A stretch of 64,000 nucleotides of DNA from Proteobacteria bacterium UBA4457 (lineage in GTDB: Bacteria > Pseudomonadota > Gammaproteobacteria > Ga0077536). The stretch is taken from positions 16,819 through 80,818 of the forward strand of contig DGOV01000019.1 of NCBI GenBank assembly GCA_002390205.1. Reading direction: 5' to 3'. Positions 45,901 through 54,668 of the stretch are shown in pieces. A program made the translations under genes and the position numbers. Each line of letters begins with the position of its first letter. Within the stretch, counting starts at the first letter, position 1. The notes under the pieces are model-generated. The model made no database searches and was not told the DNA's origin. It saw nothing but the letters and a program-made list of their open reading frames with translations.

Positions 45901-46686
45901 CAAAGTTGAATCTTCCCAGACACCTTTCCCACTGAAGTCTGCTATCGGCACTTCATCAAGATCCAATGGCTGATTTAATATCGTAAGTACGTTCCTTAAA
46001 TTTAGATTTTCAGCTTTGACCAACATATCGATGTTTTCTACACCCTTCGCTATCGTAGAGTCAGATTCCATAGAGAATTCGAAATGTTGTCCTAATTCTT
46101 TTGGTAACTGGGCGGAGCCGAATATTTCATGGCCTTTATTATGAGCGCTGATTGCTGTGAGATTGGTAAGTAGGATATTTTGTTGAGTCATCTTATCTTC
46201 AAATTGAAGAGTCACGTCAATCAGGCTGAATACTTTTTGCGAAAGCAACCAGGTGAAAATTGGAAATTTAGGAGGAGGCATTCCCCTCACTGATATTTTA
46301 CCTACTTCATCTCGAATTAAACTGATGTTGAGTTTTTCAAAGGTTATTTTTTCAGCAGTAAGCTCGCGGTTAATTAAACTTTGAATAGGTGATACTTCAA
46401 TTCTTACTATGGGAAAGTGAATCAGCGTAGTACCGTTCGGCTTGTCCAAGATATTCAGTTTTTGCGCTGTTAACGTAGGCGCCCATCCCGTCCAACTGTA
46501 TCGGACATTTTGGATTGAGGCAGGTCTGCCAGAGAAAGCAGTTAGATGGTCGGAGAAGAAATCGGTGTCGAGTTTGCTGAGGGGGAGTAAAATTCGAGCA
46601 GTAACAGCCGCGAACCCGACCACTATAATGAAATATGCTAACGCCTTAGGAGTCTTTGCACCAATAGTTTCTATGATTTTGAACAT
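42901..46686 (-). CDS. yhdP: AsmA-like envelope protein YhdP
   Basis: A 1261-residue envelope protein of the YhdP/TamB/AsmA group; YhdP helps move phospholipids to the outer membrane in E. coli. An N-terminal anchor, ALAYFIIVVGFAAVTARILLP at about 15-35, is followed by a long periplasmic beta-rich region. The C-terminal domain has FSAKVNWAGPP, GSMQVALTDGRFKNVDPGSGRIFGLLSLQSLPRRLSLDF and the end segment FKSIPKQIDKFLTQDYSITGTWD. Length is close to E. coli YhdP (1266). nudJ and mnmA follow. Numerous antisense frames inside it are shadows. Confidence 0.94.
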   Translation of the reverse strand: MFKIIETIGAKTPKALAYFIIVVGFAAVTARILLPLSKLDTDFFSDHLTAFSGRPASIQNVRYSWTGWAPTLTAQKLNILDKPNGTTLIHFPIVRIEVSPIQSLINRELTAEKITFEKLNISLIRDEVGKISVRGMPPPKFPIFTWLLSQKVFSLIDVTLQFEDKMTQQNILLTNLTAISAHNKGHEIFGSAQLPKELGQHFEFSMESDSTIAKGVENIDMLVKAENLNLRNVLTILNQPLDLDEVPIADFSGKGVWEDSTLKTFDFAFRGPSSAIKSENPIAIEGAVSSTGSTWKLDIRHLSVPHISSLKMQNAINLVWKQDPLLDKEIKFSAKQFDIAIAMYLARLSAAVPLEAQKLLETVSPRGSMENIIGHYYPDGTDSDFAISLGVKNLSTRRTDKYPALNGFSGVAKISQIEGELILLKTDFYLDEHHNLDSPLEFNSIEGSLNWEKNGKGNWSISVPSISGKLNNSAFHMSGRYKNLLSNEAYLDVGVSLPKIDTQSLSSLLPVNILSRKGETWMRNLFHKGQLTEGMIAFRGPTQNFPFRNSEGTLVADFKVSKSTLEYARLWPLAREVNGHIALREDNLYFLINEGTIGEASISNANVNSKQLFNKEKFVSISGRATAPGTFPSELVLASPLIKTKAKQITQFILEDDITLHLDMTVPLFSGGEKDISGRATFDKNTLSLARTDIKLAEVSGSLFLKNTQWWTNKLTAILDATEIHLNAKSGKNTELYAAEVYIQGNSTIEKLIFRLEKHSPGFAKWLTEKNFTSYIKGNLDWDTTITMPKKAHDNNKEKFNGQFKFSSNLVGVKSTLPMPMKKSAPNEKEFSVDLKIEDGKLKVGFIDFFENGDVPTFETAKHTTLHKGILFRGSFHHIEIDAWIKFFKGDISTNEDTEKIPLLFDIRTRAANLFRHDFSDMRIKGLQIKEGWNIKVEGIDASGNIILPSLRNSNVLDIKLQHLRLIKKTSLTEAVPQASSDLEPNDFPSLAIDINDFMYHGIELGKTKVAASKNENELVFNTLTSETEDALVDASGRWTTKKGSQTSAFEITANGKSASKFLRQFGYQGKNIKGGEIGFSAKVNWAGPPSSLKIKNLNGSMQVALTDGRFKNVDPGSGRIFGLLSLQSLPRRLSLDFKDLFKKGFAFDSISGDFQIIKGYAHTDNLVTEGPSAKITIRGKTGLASHDYDQIATVTPALSGSIPVASALFGPVGIGAGAVYYIGGKMFKSIPKQIDKFLTQDYSITGTWDVPIIKKIKKSK

Positions 46687-46953
46687 ATGTTTTTAATCAT
46701 CGCTAGGAAGCTGCCTTAATTTGCGTAAAACAAGCGCTCAGCTTGAGATGGAAAAATGTCTATTATCCATGTAACCGTTGAGATTGCGTCATGATAATGA
46801 TAACAGCACTCGCCAGTGCAAACCTATTTTAAAACAGAAGGAATAGATTTTTTTGATCTTTGAGCTCTCTGAAAGATTAGAATATGATTAAGTACTTAGT
46901 TGTAATTATAATCTAGTGAAAAGTGAGCCACTCATATTGAGAAAGGGTTTCGG
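46687..46953. promoter_or_regulatory. Divergent promoter region of yhdP and the GlcD-like gene
   Basis: 267 bases between divergent genes. A TATAAT lies at 46907-46912 for the plus strand, but no good -35 was found at the usual distance. A five-base stem at 46806-46819 lacks a T-run. No coding or RNA gene is seen. Confidence 0.4.
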
Positions 46954-48399
46954 ATGACGATTGAATCTGAGTTGCGAAAATTTCTGCCTCCTGAGCGCTG
47001 CTTGTCGTCTAATGAGGCGATGAGGCCTTACGAATGTGACGGTTTATCTGCGTATCAACAAACTCCTTTGATAGTTGTTATCCCAGCTACTGTTGATGAG
47101 GTGATTAAGATAGTAAATATATGTGCGGAACATTCTACCCCTCTTGTTACGCGCGGCTCTGGCACTGGCCTTTCTGGTGGTGCTTTGCCATTAGCTAACG
47201 GTTGTTTGATGAGTCTGGCCAAGATGAATAAGATTCTTTCGATTGACATTGAAAATTTGACAGCAACCTTGGAGCCGGGCGTACGTAACGCTGCGATCAG
47301 TGATGTGGTTAGTGAGTATGGTCTCTATTATGCCCCAGACCCTTCATCTCAAATCGCATGCAGTATTGGGGGAAATGTTGCTGAGAATTCTGGTGGGTTG
47401 CATTGTCTTAAATACGGTTTGACTGTCCATAATGTCCTGGAAATCAAGGTAGTGACGATTGATGGAGAGCTATTAACTATTGGGTCGCGTGCACCGGATA
47501 CTTCCGGCTTAGACTTGTTAGCTTTGATGCATGGCTCTGAGGGGTTACTAGGTGTTGTGGTAGAGGTTACGGTTAAGCTGTTGCCGAAGCCTGAGCAGGC
47601 ACGTGTTATTTTGGCCTCTTTTGACAGTGTGGATAATGCCAGCTCGGCTGTGGAGGCTATAATCAGTGCAGGTGTTGTTCCCGCTGGGTTGGAAATGATG
47701 GATGAGCTGTCGGTAGAAGTCGCGGAAGACTACTGTAAAGCAGGCTACCCGCTTGGGTGTGCGGCCATCTTACTATGTGAACTAGACGGCGTTGAGGCCG
47801 AAGTGACTGCGGAAATCGATCGAGTAAGTAGGTTAATGAACAGCGCCGGCGCTACCCAGCTTCGTGTCTCTGAAACGGAGGCTGAAAGGCTTTTATACTG
47901 GAAAGGAAGGAAATCTGCGTTTCCGGCTCTGGGGAGGATAGCGCCTGACTACTATTGTATGGATGGCACTATCCCTAGGCGATCTTTAGGGTTTGTGTTG
48001 AATCGTATTCATGAATTATCACTGACTTACGGATTACGAGTTGCTAACGTTTTTCATGCAGGTGACGGTAATCTACATCCACTAATTGCCTATGACGCAA
48101 ATGTGGACTCTCAGCTAGAGCATGCGGAGAGGTTGGGTACTGAGATCCTAGCATTATGCGTTGAAGTTGGGGGCACTATTACTGGAGAACACGGGGTCGG
48201 TGTTGAAAAACTTGATGCGATGTGCATTCAATTTTCCGATAAAGAAATTAGTCAAATGCAGGCGATAAAAAAGGCTTTTGATTCTGAAAATCTCCTAAAT
48301 CCTGGCAAGGCCATACCTTCTCTTCATCGCTGCGCTGAGCTTGGAGGAATGCATATCCACAATGGACAATTGCCTCACCCCGAAATAGAAAGGTTCTAG
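46954..48399 (+). CDS. FAD-linked oxidase, GlcD-like
   Basis: A 481-residue FAD-binding oxidoreductase of the glycolate oxidase GlcD/D-lactate dehydrogenase family. The FAD-binding PCMH region includes PLVTRGSGTGLSGGALP near 60-76, PSSQIACSIGGNVAENSGG near 131 and HGSEGLLGVVVEVTVKLLPKP near 192. The C-terminal substrate domain has VFHAGDGNLHP near 366 and GEHGVGVEKL near 411. GlcE and GlcF are not adjacent: the next gene is tldD on the other strand. It may therefore be a stand-alone 2-hydroxyacid dehydrogenase. GAAAGGG precedes the ATG. Confidence 0.9.
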   Translation: MTIESELRKFLPPERCLSSNEAMRPYECDGLSAYQQTPLIVVIPATVDEVIKIVNICAEHSTPLVTRGSGTGLSGGALPLANGCLMSLAKMNKILSIDIENLTATLEPGVRNAAISDVVSEYGLYYAPDPSSQIACSIGGNVAENSGGLHCLKYGLTVHNVLEIKVVTIDGELLTIGSRAPDTSGLDLLALMHGSEGLLGVVVEVTVKLLPKPEQARVILASFDSVDNASSAVEAIISAGVVPAGLEMMDELSVEVAEDYCKAGYPLGCAAILLCELDGVEAEVTAEIDRVSRLMNSAGATQLRVSETEAERLLYWKGRKSAFPALGRIAPDYYCMDGTIPRRSLGFVLNRIHELSLTYGLRVANVFHAGDGNLHPLIAYDANVDSQLEHAERLGTEILALCVEVGGTITGEHGVGVEKLDAMCIQFSDKEISQMQAIKKAFDSENLLNPGKAIPSLHRCAELGGMHIHNGQLPHPEIERF

Positions 48400-48422
48400 G
48401 CGCTCTCCAAGGTTTTTCTAAT

Positions 48423-49883
48423 TTAAGTTTTTGTACCTCCCACAGTCAAGGAATTGATTTTTAGAGTGGGTTGGCCGACGCCTACTGGCACTGATTGACC
48501 ATTTTTACCGCAGGTGCCGACTCCGCTGTCTAGCTTTAGATCATTACCTACCATCGACACTTTGGTCAGAACATCTGGTCCGTCGCCGATCAGAGTGGCG
48601 CCTTTTACTGGATTGGTGATCTTTCCATTTTCTATGAGGTAAGCTTCACTGGCGCTAAATACAAATTTACCATTTGTGATGTCCACTTGCCCCCCACCAA
48701 AGCTAACGGCGTACAGTCCTTTTTTAACACTTTTTAGAATCTCTTCCGGAGGGTGTGCGCCTGGTTGCATGTAAGTATTAGTCATTCTCGGCATTGGTCG
48801 ATGCGCATAAGACTGGCGTCTTCCATTTCCTGTGGGTGAGGAGCCCATAAGCCCTGCATTTTGGCGGTCATGAAGATACCCTCTCAGATATCCGTTTTCT
48901 ATAAGAGTGGTGCAACTTGAAAAAGTACCTTCATCGTCAATACTGAGAGAGCCGCGACGTTCATTAAGGGTGCCATCGTCAACGACAGTGCAGCTCTCAT
49001 GTGCAATTTTTTCCCCAATACGGCCAGAAAAAGCGGACGTCTTTTTCCGATTAAAGTCACCTTCTAATCCATGACCAATCGCTTCGTGAAGTAATATACC
49101 GGGCCATCCTGGGGCAAGCACTACAGTCATTTCCCCAGCAGGAGCATCCTCTGCTGATAAGTTAGTAATAGCTTGACGTAGAGCTTCGTCAGCTATTTTC
49201 TCCGCATTTCCTTCGCTGATCAGCTTTTTGTAGCTATGACGACCACCTCCACCGAAGCTTGCCGTCTCTTTTCTCCCTTTTTCCTCGACGATAACCGTAA
49301 CGTTTAGCCTTACTAAGGGCCTGATATCACTCGCGAAGCCTCCATCAGAAGTGGCTACAAGAACGGTGCTATATTGTCCAGAGAGACTGGCTTTGACTTC
49401 GATAACGCGGTTATCTGCCGCCCGCAGGCGACTGTTTATTGAATTTAATAAATCTACTTTTGTTTGTGCGCTCATTTGTTCTATGGGGTCTATGTTTTCA
49501 TAATACGAAACCTTGTCAGTTCGAGTCTCAAGTTTGTATTCTCTGGTTTGTCCTCCGGCAACGATAGTGCGAGCAGCTTGTGCTGCGTTTTTTAGAGCAC
49601 CAAAGGTAAGATCATCGGAATAGGCGAACCCAGTTTGTATGCCGGCAACTGTGCGTAATCCGCCGCCATGTAATATTTGGTGAGCACCTTCTTTAACGAT
49701 GTTGTTTTCCATTAGCCATGATTCACTGCGAGTCGACTCTAAAAATACATCACTAAAGTCCACCGTGGGTCCGGAAAGCATCCCTATTATCGACTCTAAA
49801 TGGTAGAGCTCTAGTTCGGTAGGGTCGAGTAGTCTAGCTCGTGCGTGTCCAAGTTCACTGTCTGTTGTTAAAGATTTTGTCAT
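48423..49883 (-). CDS. tldD: Metalloprotease TldD
   Basis: Zinc metalloprotease subunit (486 residues) that works with TldE/PmbA to degrade unfolded peptides and mature microcin B17-type peptides. The zinc site HEAIGHGLEGDF is at 266-277, with HExxxH at 266-271. The C-terminal C in GTCGKNGQSVPVGVGQPTLKI is typical. tldE/pmbA is not in the window. It is divergent from alaC; the assigned alaC start at 49991 leaves 107 bases between. Confidence 0.96.
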   Translation of the reverse strand: MTKSLTTDSELGHARARLLDPTELELYHLESIIGMLSGPTVDFSDVFLESTRSESWLMENNIVKEGAHQILHGGGLRTVAGIQTGFAYSDDLTFGALKNAAQAARTIVAGGQTREYKLETRTDKVSYYENIDPIEQMSAQTKVDLLNSINSRLRAADNRVIEVKASLSGQYSTVLVATSDGGFASDIRPLVRLNVTVIVEEKGRKETASFGGGGRHSYKKLISEGNAEKIADEALRQAITNLSAEDAPAGEMTVVLAPGWPGILLHEAIGHGLEGDFNRKKTSAFSGRIGEKIAHESCTVVDDGTLNERRGSLSIDDEGTFSSCTTLIENGYLRGYLHDRQNAGLMGSSPTGNGRRQSYAHRPMPRMTNTYMQPGAHPPEEILKSVKKGLYAVSFGGGQVDITNGKFVFSASEAYLIENGKITNPVKGATLIGDGPDVLTKVSMVGNDLKLDSGVGTCGKNGQSVPVGVGQPTLKINSLTVGGTKT

Positions 49884-49990
49884 GCTTATTTCTTCTACCT
49901 AAGAATGGCTTAAGCAGACAGTTTAATAAAAATTGCTGTTATAATCGCGAACTTATTGTATTTTTGGCTCGTAATAGAAGAATAAAACTT

Positions 49991-51172
49991 GTGACCACTG
50001 GATTTTCACGCATCGATCGTCTTCCTCCTTACGTCTTTAATGAAGTAAATAGTCTTAAAATGGCTGCGCGCTATAGGGGCGAGGACATAATAGACTTTGG
50101 TATGGGCAATCCCGATCAACCGACACCGCCGCATATTGTGGCAAAGCTTTGTGAAGCTGCAAATCGAGATGATACCCACAGATACTCGGTTTCTGCCGGT
50201 ATTCCTCGACTTAGACGAGCTATATGTGCTTGGTATCGAAGACGATACGATGTGGTGCTGGACGCTGAAAGCGAATCCATCGTGACCATTGGTTCCAAAG
50301 AGGGGTTGGCGCATCTAGCAATGGCGACGGTAGGTGCTGGGGACACAGTTCTAGTGCCAAATCCAGCCTACCCTATTCACCCTTATGGATTCATAATCGC
50401 TGGTGCAGAAGTTCAATATGTCCCCGTTGGAGAAAATATCGATTTCTGTGAAGAGCTTCGTAAGGCAATTAAAACTGCAGCACGGAAACCGAAGATGTTG
50501 CTTCTCAGTTTCCCAAGCAACCCAACTTCTCAGTGTGTGGAGCTACCTTTTTTTGAAGAAGTTGTTAAAATTACTCGGGAAAATGGTATCTATGTTGTCC
50601 ATGACTTGGCTTACGCTGATATTGTTTTTGACGGGTATAAGGCGCCCTCTATCATGCAGGTTGAGGGGGCAAGAGAGCATTGTGTTGAATTTTTTTCCTT
50701 ATCAAAAAGTTATAGTATGCCAGGTTGGCGAGTCGGCTTTATGGTAGGTAACGCTGATTTGGTTGCTGCTCTAGCCAGACTTAAATCATACTTGGATTAT
50801 GGGATTTTTACTCCTATTCAGGTTGCGGCTATAGCCGCGTTGGAGGGAAGTCAGGACTGTGTGATCGAGATCAGAGACATGTATAAAACTAGGCGTGATG
50901 TGCTCTGTGAGGGAATGAATGCTGCGGGCTGGGAAGTTGTCGCCCCAAAAGCTACGATGTTTGTTTGGGCAAAAATACCTAATTCTTTGCGTGCGCTAGG
51001 CTCAATGGAGTTTTCTAAAAAGCTATTGTCCGAAGGGAAAGTGGCGGTTTCTCCTGGACTAGGTTTTGGTAGCTTTGGAGATGAGTACGTGCGGTTTTCT
51101 CTAATTGAGAACGTGCACAGGACTCGACAAGCAATTCGAGGAATAAAGGGTTTAATGCGCAATGTTGATTAG
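49991..51172 (+). CDS. alaC: Alanine-forming aminotransferase AlaC-like
   Basis: Fold-type I PLP aminotransferase (393 residues with the chosen start) that makes alanine from pyruvate and glutamate. FSRIDRLPPYVFNEVNSLKMAARYRGEDIIDFGMGNPDQPTPPHIV opens it as in AlaC. Later come KEGLAHL, SFPSNPTSQ and the Schiff-base motif SLSKSYSMPGWRVGF. The longer open frame back to 49841 would overlap tldD and adds a non-homologous tail, so I use GTG at 49991. hom follows ten bases after the stop, consistent with an operon. Confidence 0.9.
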   Translation: MTTGFSRIDRLPPYVFNEVNSLKMAARYRGEDIIDFGMGNPDQPTPPHIVAKLCEAANRDDTHRYSVSAGIPRLRRAICAWYRRRYDVVLDAESESIVTIGSKEGLAHLAMATVGAGDTVLVPNPAYPIHPYGFIIAGAEVQYVPVGENIDFCEELRKAIKTAARKPKMLLLSFPSNPTSQCVELPFFEEVVKITRENGIYVVHDLAYADIVFDGYKAPSIMQVEGAREHCVEFFSLSKSYSMPGWRVGFMVGNADLVAALARLKSYLDYGIFTPIQVAAIAALEGSQDCVIEIRDMYKTRRDVLCEGMNAAGWEVVAPKATMFVWAKIPNSLRALGSMEFSKKLLSEGKVAVSPGLGFGSFGDEYVRFSLIENVHRTRQAIRGIKGLMRNVD

Positions 51173-51181
51173 CAACCGAAG

Positions 51182-52510
51182 ATGGATGAGGCTCAGAAGC
51201 CAATGCAAGTAATTAAAGTTGGCTTGTTAGGCCTTGGCACTGTTGGTGCAAGCGTGATTCGTATTTTACAAAAAAACAAAGTCGCGATCGAAGAGAAATG
51301 TGGGTGCAGCTTTGAAGTCATTATTGCTTGTGCCCGGGATCTAGAAAAGGCCAGAGATTGCTCGCTGGACGGACTCATTCTAACGACTGATCCTCTTGAG
51401 GTAGTGAGCCACCCAGAGGTTGAAGTAGTAGTGGAGCTAATGGGTGGAACAAGTATAGCGCTAGAAGTTTTGATAGAAGCAATCGAAAAATCCAAGCACG
51501 TAGTGACTGCAAATAAAGCGGTTATAGCATTGCATGGGAATGAGTTGATTGGAACTGCGAAGCGAAATGATATTTTCTTAGGTTTCGAAGCAGCAATCGC
51601 GGGCAGTATCCCTGTTGTTAAAACGTTACGCGAATCGTTGGTAGGAAATTCTATTAGTAAGATTGTTGGGATAGTTAACGGCACTTGCAATTTCATGCTT
51701 TCCGGAATGTCTGAGTCTGGGTGCAGTTTCGGGGCTATTTTAAAAGAGGCACAAACGCTGGGTTATGCCGAAGCCGACCCATCTTTTGACGTTGATGGTA
51801 TTGATGCCGGGCATAAACTGGCTATTCTGGCATCTCTTGCGTTTGGTGGCGCCATTCAGTTTGAAAAAGTGTCTATTGATGGAATAAGAGAAATTTTAGT
51901 TGATGACCTAGTTTATGCAGACGCGCTGGGATATAAGGTAAAACACCTTGCTCTAGCTAATAAGGGCGTTTCGGGTATTGAATTACGAGTGCACCCCACA
52001 CTAATTCCAAAGGGACATGTTTTAGCCAATATCGATGGTGTGCTTAATGCAGTGTTAATTGACGCGGAGGAAACAGGCCCTCTTCTTTTGTCAGGAGCCG
52101 GCGCAGGCGGCGACGCCACCGCTTCTTCAGTTATAAGTGACTTGGTTAGTCTTGCCGCGAAATCAAGTCAAAAACAAAACATTCAGCGCGCTGAGTTTCG
52201 AGCGAAATCCGATCTTAGCTCCGAGGTGAACGTCTTGCCTATTGAAAATATTTCTAGTGCTTACTATCTGCGTATACAAGCGCTCGACAAACCCGGAGTC
52301 CTGGCTGAAATCAGCCAAAATTTAGCTTCATCTGAAGTAAGTATTGAGGCTATAAGGCAGCAAGAGTCTTATGGCGATGACGGCTCTGTTCCCATAATTA
52401 TTATTACCCGAAAAATCACTGAAGCTGCGATAGCAAATGCTTGTAAGCATATTGGTAATTCAGACAACGTGTGTGGTGATATAGTACGTTACAGAGTGGA
52501 GAGTCCTTAG
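51182..52510 (+). CDS. hom: Homoserine dehydrogenase
   Basis: Third step of the aspartate pathway, reducing aspartate semialdehyde to homoserine (442 residues). NAD(P)-binding GLLGLGTVGASV is near 14-25, VVTANKAVIALHG near 96, GIVNGTCNFMLSGM near 162, and AEADPSFDVDGIDAGHKLAILASLAF near 196. A C-terminal ACT domain (about 355-430) supports threonine feedback. It is the monofunctional Hom, not fused to aspartokinase. ATG at 51182 is used; ATG 51203 (MQVIKVGLLG) is a plausible alternative. thrC starts on the next base after its stop. Confidence 0.96.
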   Translation: MDEAQKPMQVIKVGLLGLGTVGASVIRILQKNKVAIEEKCGCSFEVIIACARDLEKARDCSLDGLILTTDPLEVVSHPEVEVVVELMGGTSIALEVLIEAIEKSKHVVTANKAVIALHGNELIGTAKRNDIFLGFEAAIAGSIPVVKTLRESLVGNSISKIVGIVNGTCNFMLSGMSESGCSFGAILKEAQTLGYAEADPSFDVDGIDAGHKLAILASLAFGGAIQFEKVSIDGIREILVDDLVYADALGYKVKHLALANKGVSGIELRVHPTLIPKGHVLANIDGVLNAVLIDAEETGPLLLSGAGAGGDATASSVISDLVSLAAKSSQKQNIQRAEFRAKSDLSSEVNVLPIENISSAYYLRIQALDKPGVLAEISQNLASSEVSIEAIRQQESYGDDGSVPIIIITRKITEAAIANACKHIGNSDNVCGDIVRYRVESP

Positions 52511-53644
52511 ATGAATAAAAACACACGTTATGATGGCTTGATAGCTCGATACAGGGCTAGGTTGCCTATTGATAGTGAAACGAAAATCATTAGCTTGTGT
52601 GAAGGTGATACTCCGTTAATTAGACTAGACAACATTATGAAGTCTATTGGGCACGATATCGAGTTATACGCTAAATTTGACGGTACCAACCCTACAGGTT
52701 CTTTTAAGGACCGTGGGATGACGATGGCTGTTACACAAGCTATCAAAGAGGGTGCTGAGGCGATAATTTGTGCATCTACAGGAAACACATCGGCCTCCGC
52801 TGCCGCCTATGCCTCTCGCGCAGGTATAAAAGCATTTGTTCTAATCCCAGAAGGAAAAATTGCGCTGGGTAAGTTGGCGCAAGCTATGATTCAAGGAGCC
52901 GTTGTCATTCAGATTGAAGGTAATTTTGACGATGGCATGCAGATTGTGAAGAGTCTCGAATCCGCAGCTCCAGTGACTATAGTCAATTCCGTCAACCCAT
53001 ACAGACTGCAGGGCCAAAAGACTGCCGCGTTTGAGATAATTGATGCGCTGGGTAGAGCGCCGGACTTCCACTGTGTGCCTGTCGGTAATGCGGGCAACAT
53101 CAGTGCTTACTGGGCAGGGTTCTGCGAGTATGCATCTATTCCTAAATCAGATTGGGCTCGCGCTGGTGCTGAATTTGACTTTGCTTATAGCTTTCCACCA
53201 GTAGTTGCATCACGGCCGAAAATTTTGGGGTATCAAGCCTCTCTTGCCGATCCTTTTGTTCGTCGTGAAATGGTTAAGGAGCCTGAAACGATAGCGACAG
53301 CTATCCGCATCGGGCGGCCCCAGTCCTGGGACTATGCTTGGGGCGCAAGTGGAGAATCTGGTGGATGGTTTGATTCCATGAGCGATGAAGAGATATTAAA
53401 AACGCAAAAAGTGCTGGCAGAAAAAGAAGGAATATTTTGTGAGCCGGCCTCTGCGATTAGTCTGGGCGGAGTGATGAGAGATATTGTAAATGGGAAAATT
53501 CCGGACGGAAGTGTAATCACATGCACATTGACCGGTCATGGCTTGAAAGATCCTGACACTGCAATAAATCAGTGTGCTGGAGGGACAATAAAAGTCCCAG
53601 CAAAATTGGATGCAGTAAAGCGGGCTATACTTGACAGTATGTAA
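52511..53644 (+). CDS. thrC: Threonine synthase
   Basis: PLP enzyme converting O-phosphohomoserine to threonine (377 residues). The PLP-Lys motif GTNPTGSFKDRGMTMAVT is near 56-73. ICASTGNTSASAAAYASRAG near 86 and VPVGNAGNISAYWAGF near 194 bind the phosphate of PLP. Its short length is that of the ThrC type used with monofunctional Hom. GGAGAG precedes the ATG by seven bases. It directly follows hom, so both steps are coexpressed. Confidence 0.96.
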   Translation: MNKNTRYDGLIARYRARLPIDSETKIISLCEGDTPLIRLDNIMKSIGHDIELYAKFDGTNPTGSFKDRGMTMAVTQAIKEGAEAIICASTGNTSASAAAYASRAGIKAFVLIPEGKIALGKLAQAMIQGAVVIQIEGNFDDGMQIVKSLESAAPVTIVNSVNPYRLQGQKTAAFEIIDALGRAPDFHCVPVGNAGNISAYWAGFCEYASIPKSDWARAGAEFDFAYSFPPVVASRPKILGYQASLADPFVRREMVKEPETIATAIRIGRPQSWDYAWGASGESGGWFDSMSDEEILKTQKVLAEKEGIFCEPASAISLGGVMRDIVNGKIPDGSVITCTLTGHGLKDPDTAINQCAGGTIKVPAKLDAVKRAILDSM

Positions 53645-53651
53645 TCATCAG

Positions 53652-54668
53652 ATGAAAAGCGATTCGCCTAGACTTGAAATATTCTTTCCTGAACCCCAAA
53701 GATATCTGCTCCCTAGTACAAACCCAAGTGATGCTATTAATAAGCCCTTAGAGCGGGCGCTTAGCCGCGCTGGGGTTTCTTCAAGGCTCTCTCGTTACTT
53801 TGTTCAGGAGGTTTTGGCGTACTTTGAGATAACTGGAGAATCGGGTGATATTCCTTCGGTGGCGGCCTTGTTCTCTCAATATGACTCTGGTAAGACGTCT
53901 GCAGCTAATCTTATCAATGTGGCACCGGTTTATTTGAGGGCAGATCCTAGTCGATTACTCATGTTTGATGCTCCTGTGATTGAACTCACTGAGGATGAAT
54001 CTCTTGAATTATTCCATGAAGTATCTAAATTTTTTCTCGAGGATGGTCATAAGCTCAGTTATGGTTCTGCTGGACGGTGGTATTTGGAGTGCGACGATAC
54101 ATTATCATTTTATAATGCTGATCCATTTGAGTTGCGCGGCATGCCTCTAGAACCTAGCGCGACAGATAGGAGAGCATTAGGCGTCTTTGGCAAGATGATG
54201 ACAGAAGCTCAGATGATATTGTATGAATCCAGTGTTAACCAGGCGCGAATTTCGCTGGGAAAGACACCAATAAATAGCTTGTGGTTCTGGGGTGCAGGAT
54301 CAACTCCTGTTAGAAGCGCGACTAATGAAGGTATTTTTTTTGGAAAAGACGATTTCTCCGCATCATGTGCTTCTTTCTTTAGTTGTGACTATTCTCAGAA
54401 TATTCTAGAGTTGCCAGAACAACTGGAAGCAGTGAAAGGTGTCACGACAATTATACTGCCGCCGCATAGAGACGATAGCTTTATCATAGAGTTTTTAGAA
54501 AAAGTCTTCCCGCAAATATTGTTGGCGCTCAGAAAGAGTTCAGTTTTTTCCGTTACTATTGCATCTAATCGCCAAAAGTATTCCATTACCTCGCGAACTC
54601 AATGTCGGTTTTGGCGTGCGAGTAAAACGCTTGAGAACTTACTCGGGAAAACGGTCAGTGAGTTTTAG
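53652..54668 (+). CDS. RpfE-type conserved protein of unknown function
   Basis: About 338 residues, resembling the family often annotated as RpfE-type regulatory protein or, loosely, phosphoglycerate mutase (COG4255). LYADPSRL-like YLRADPSRLLMFD near 95, GRWYLECDD near 135, NSLWFWGAGSTP near 208 and a central EAQMILYESSVNQARISLGK match that group. The order thrC, this gene, recJ, prfB, lysS agrees with the rpf region of Xanthomonas as far as I recall. ATG at 53652 avoids overlap with thrC; TTG at 53631 would add seven residues. A catalytic role is unproven. Confidence 0.75.
   Translation: MKSDSPRLEIFFPEPQRYLLPSTNPSDAINKPLERALSRAGVSSRLSRYFVQEVLAYFEITGESGDIPSVAALFSQYDSGKTSAANLINVAPVYLRADPSRLLMFDAPVIELTEDESLELFHEVSKFFLEDGHKLSYGSAGRWYLECDDTLSFYNADPFELRGMPLEPSATDRRALGVFGKMMTEAQMILYESSVNQARISLGKTPINSLWFWGAGSTPVRSATNEGIFFGKDDFSASCASFFSCDYSQNILELPEQLEAVKGVTTIILPPHRDDSFIIEFLEKVFPQILLALRKSSVFSVTIASNRQKYSITSRTQCRFWRASKTLENLLGKTVSEF

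Noticed and set aside
46806..46819. GCACT/AGTGC stem upstream of the GlcD-like gene
   Set aside because: Five-pair stem with no T-run and no conserved context.
49841..49990. Upstream 50-codon extension of alaC
   Set aside because: It overlaps tldD, is rich in atypical residues and is absent from AlaC homologues.
51193..51696. 167-residue minus-strand frame inside hom
   Set aside because: Antisense to the conserved NAD-binding region of homoserine dehydrogenase; composition is a mirror of that gene.
53652..54668. Calling the gene after thrC a true phosphoglycerate mutase
   Set aside because: No metal-binding or phosphohistidine motif of phosphoglycerate mutases is visible; it matches the RpfE-type family instead.
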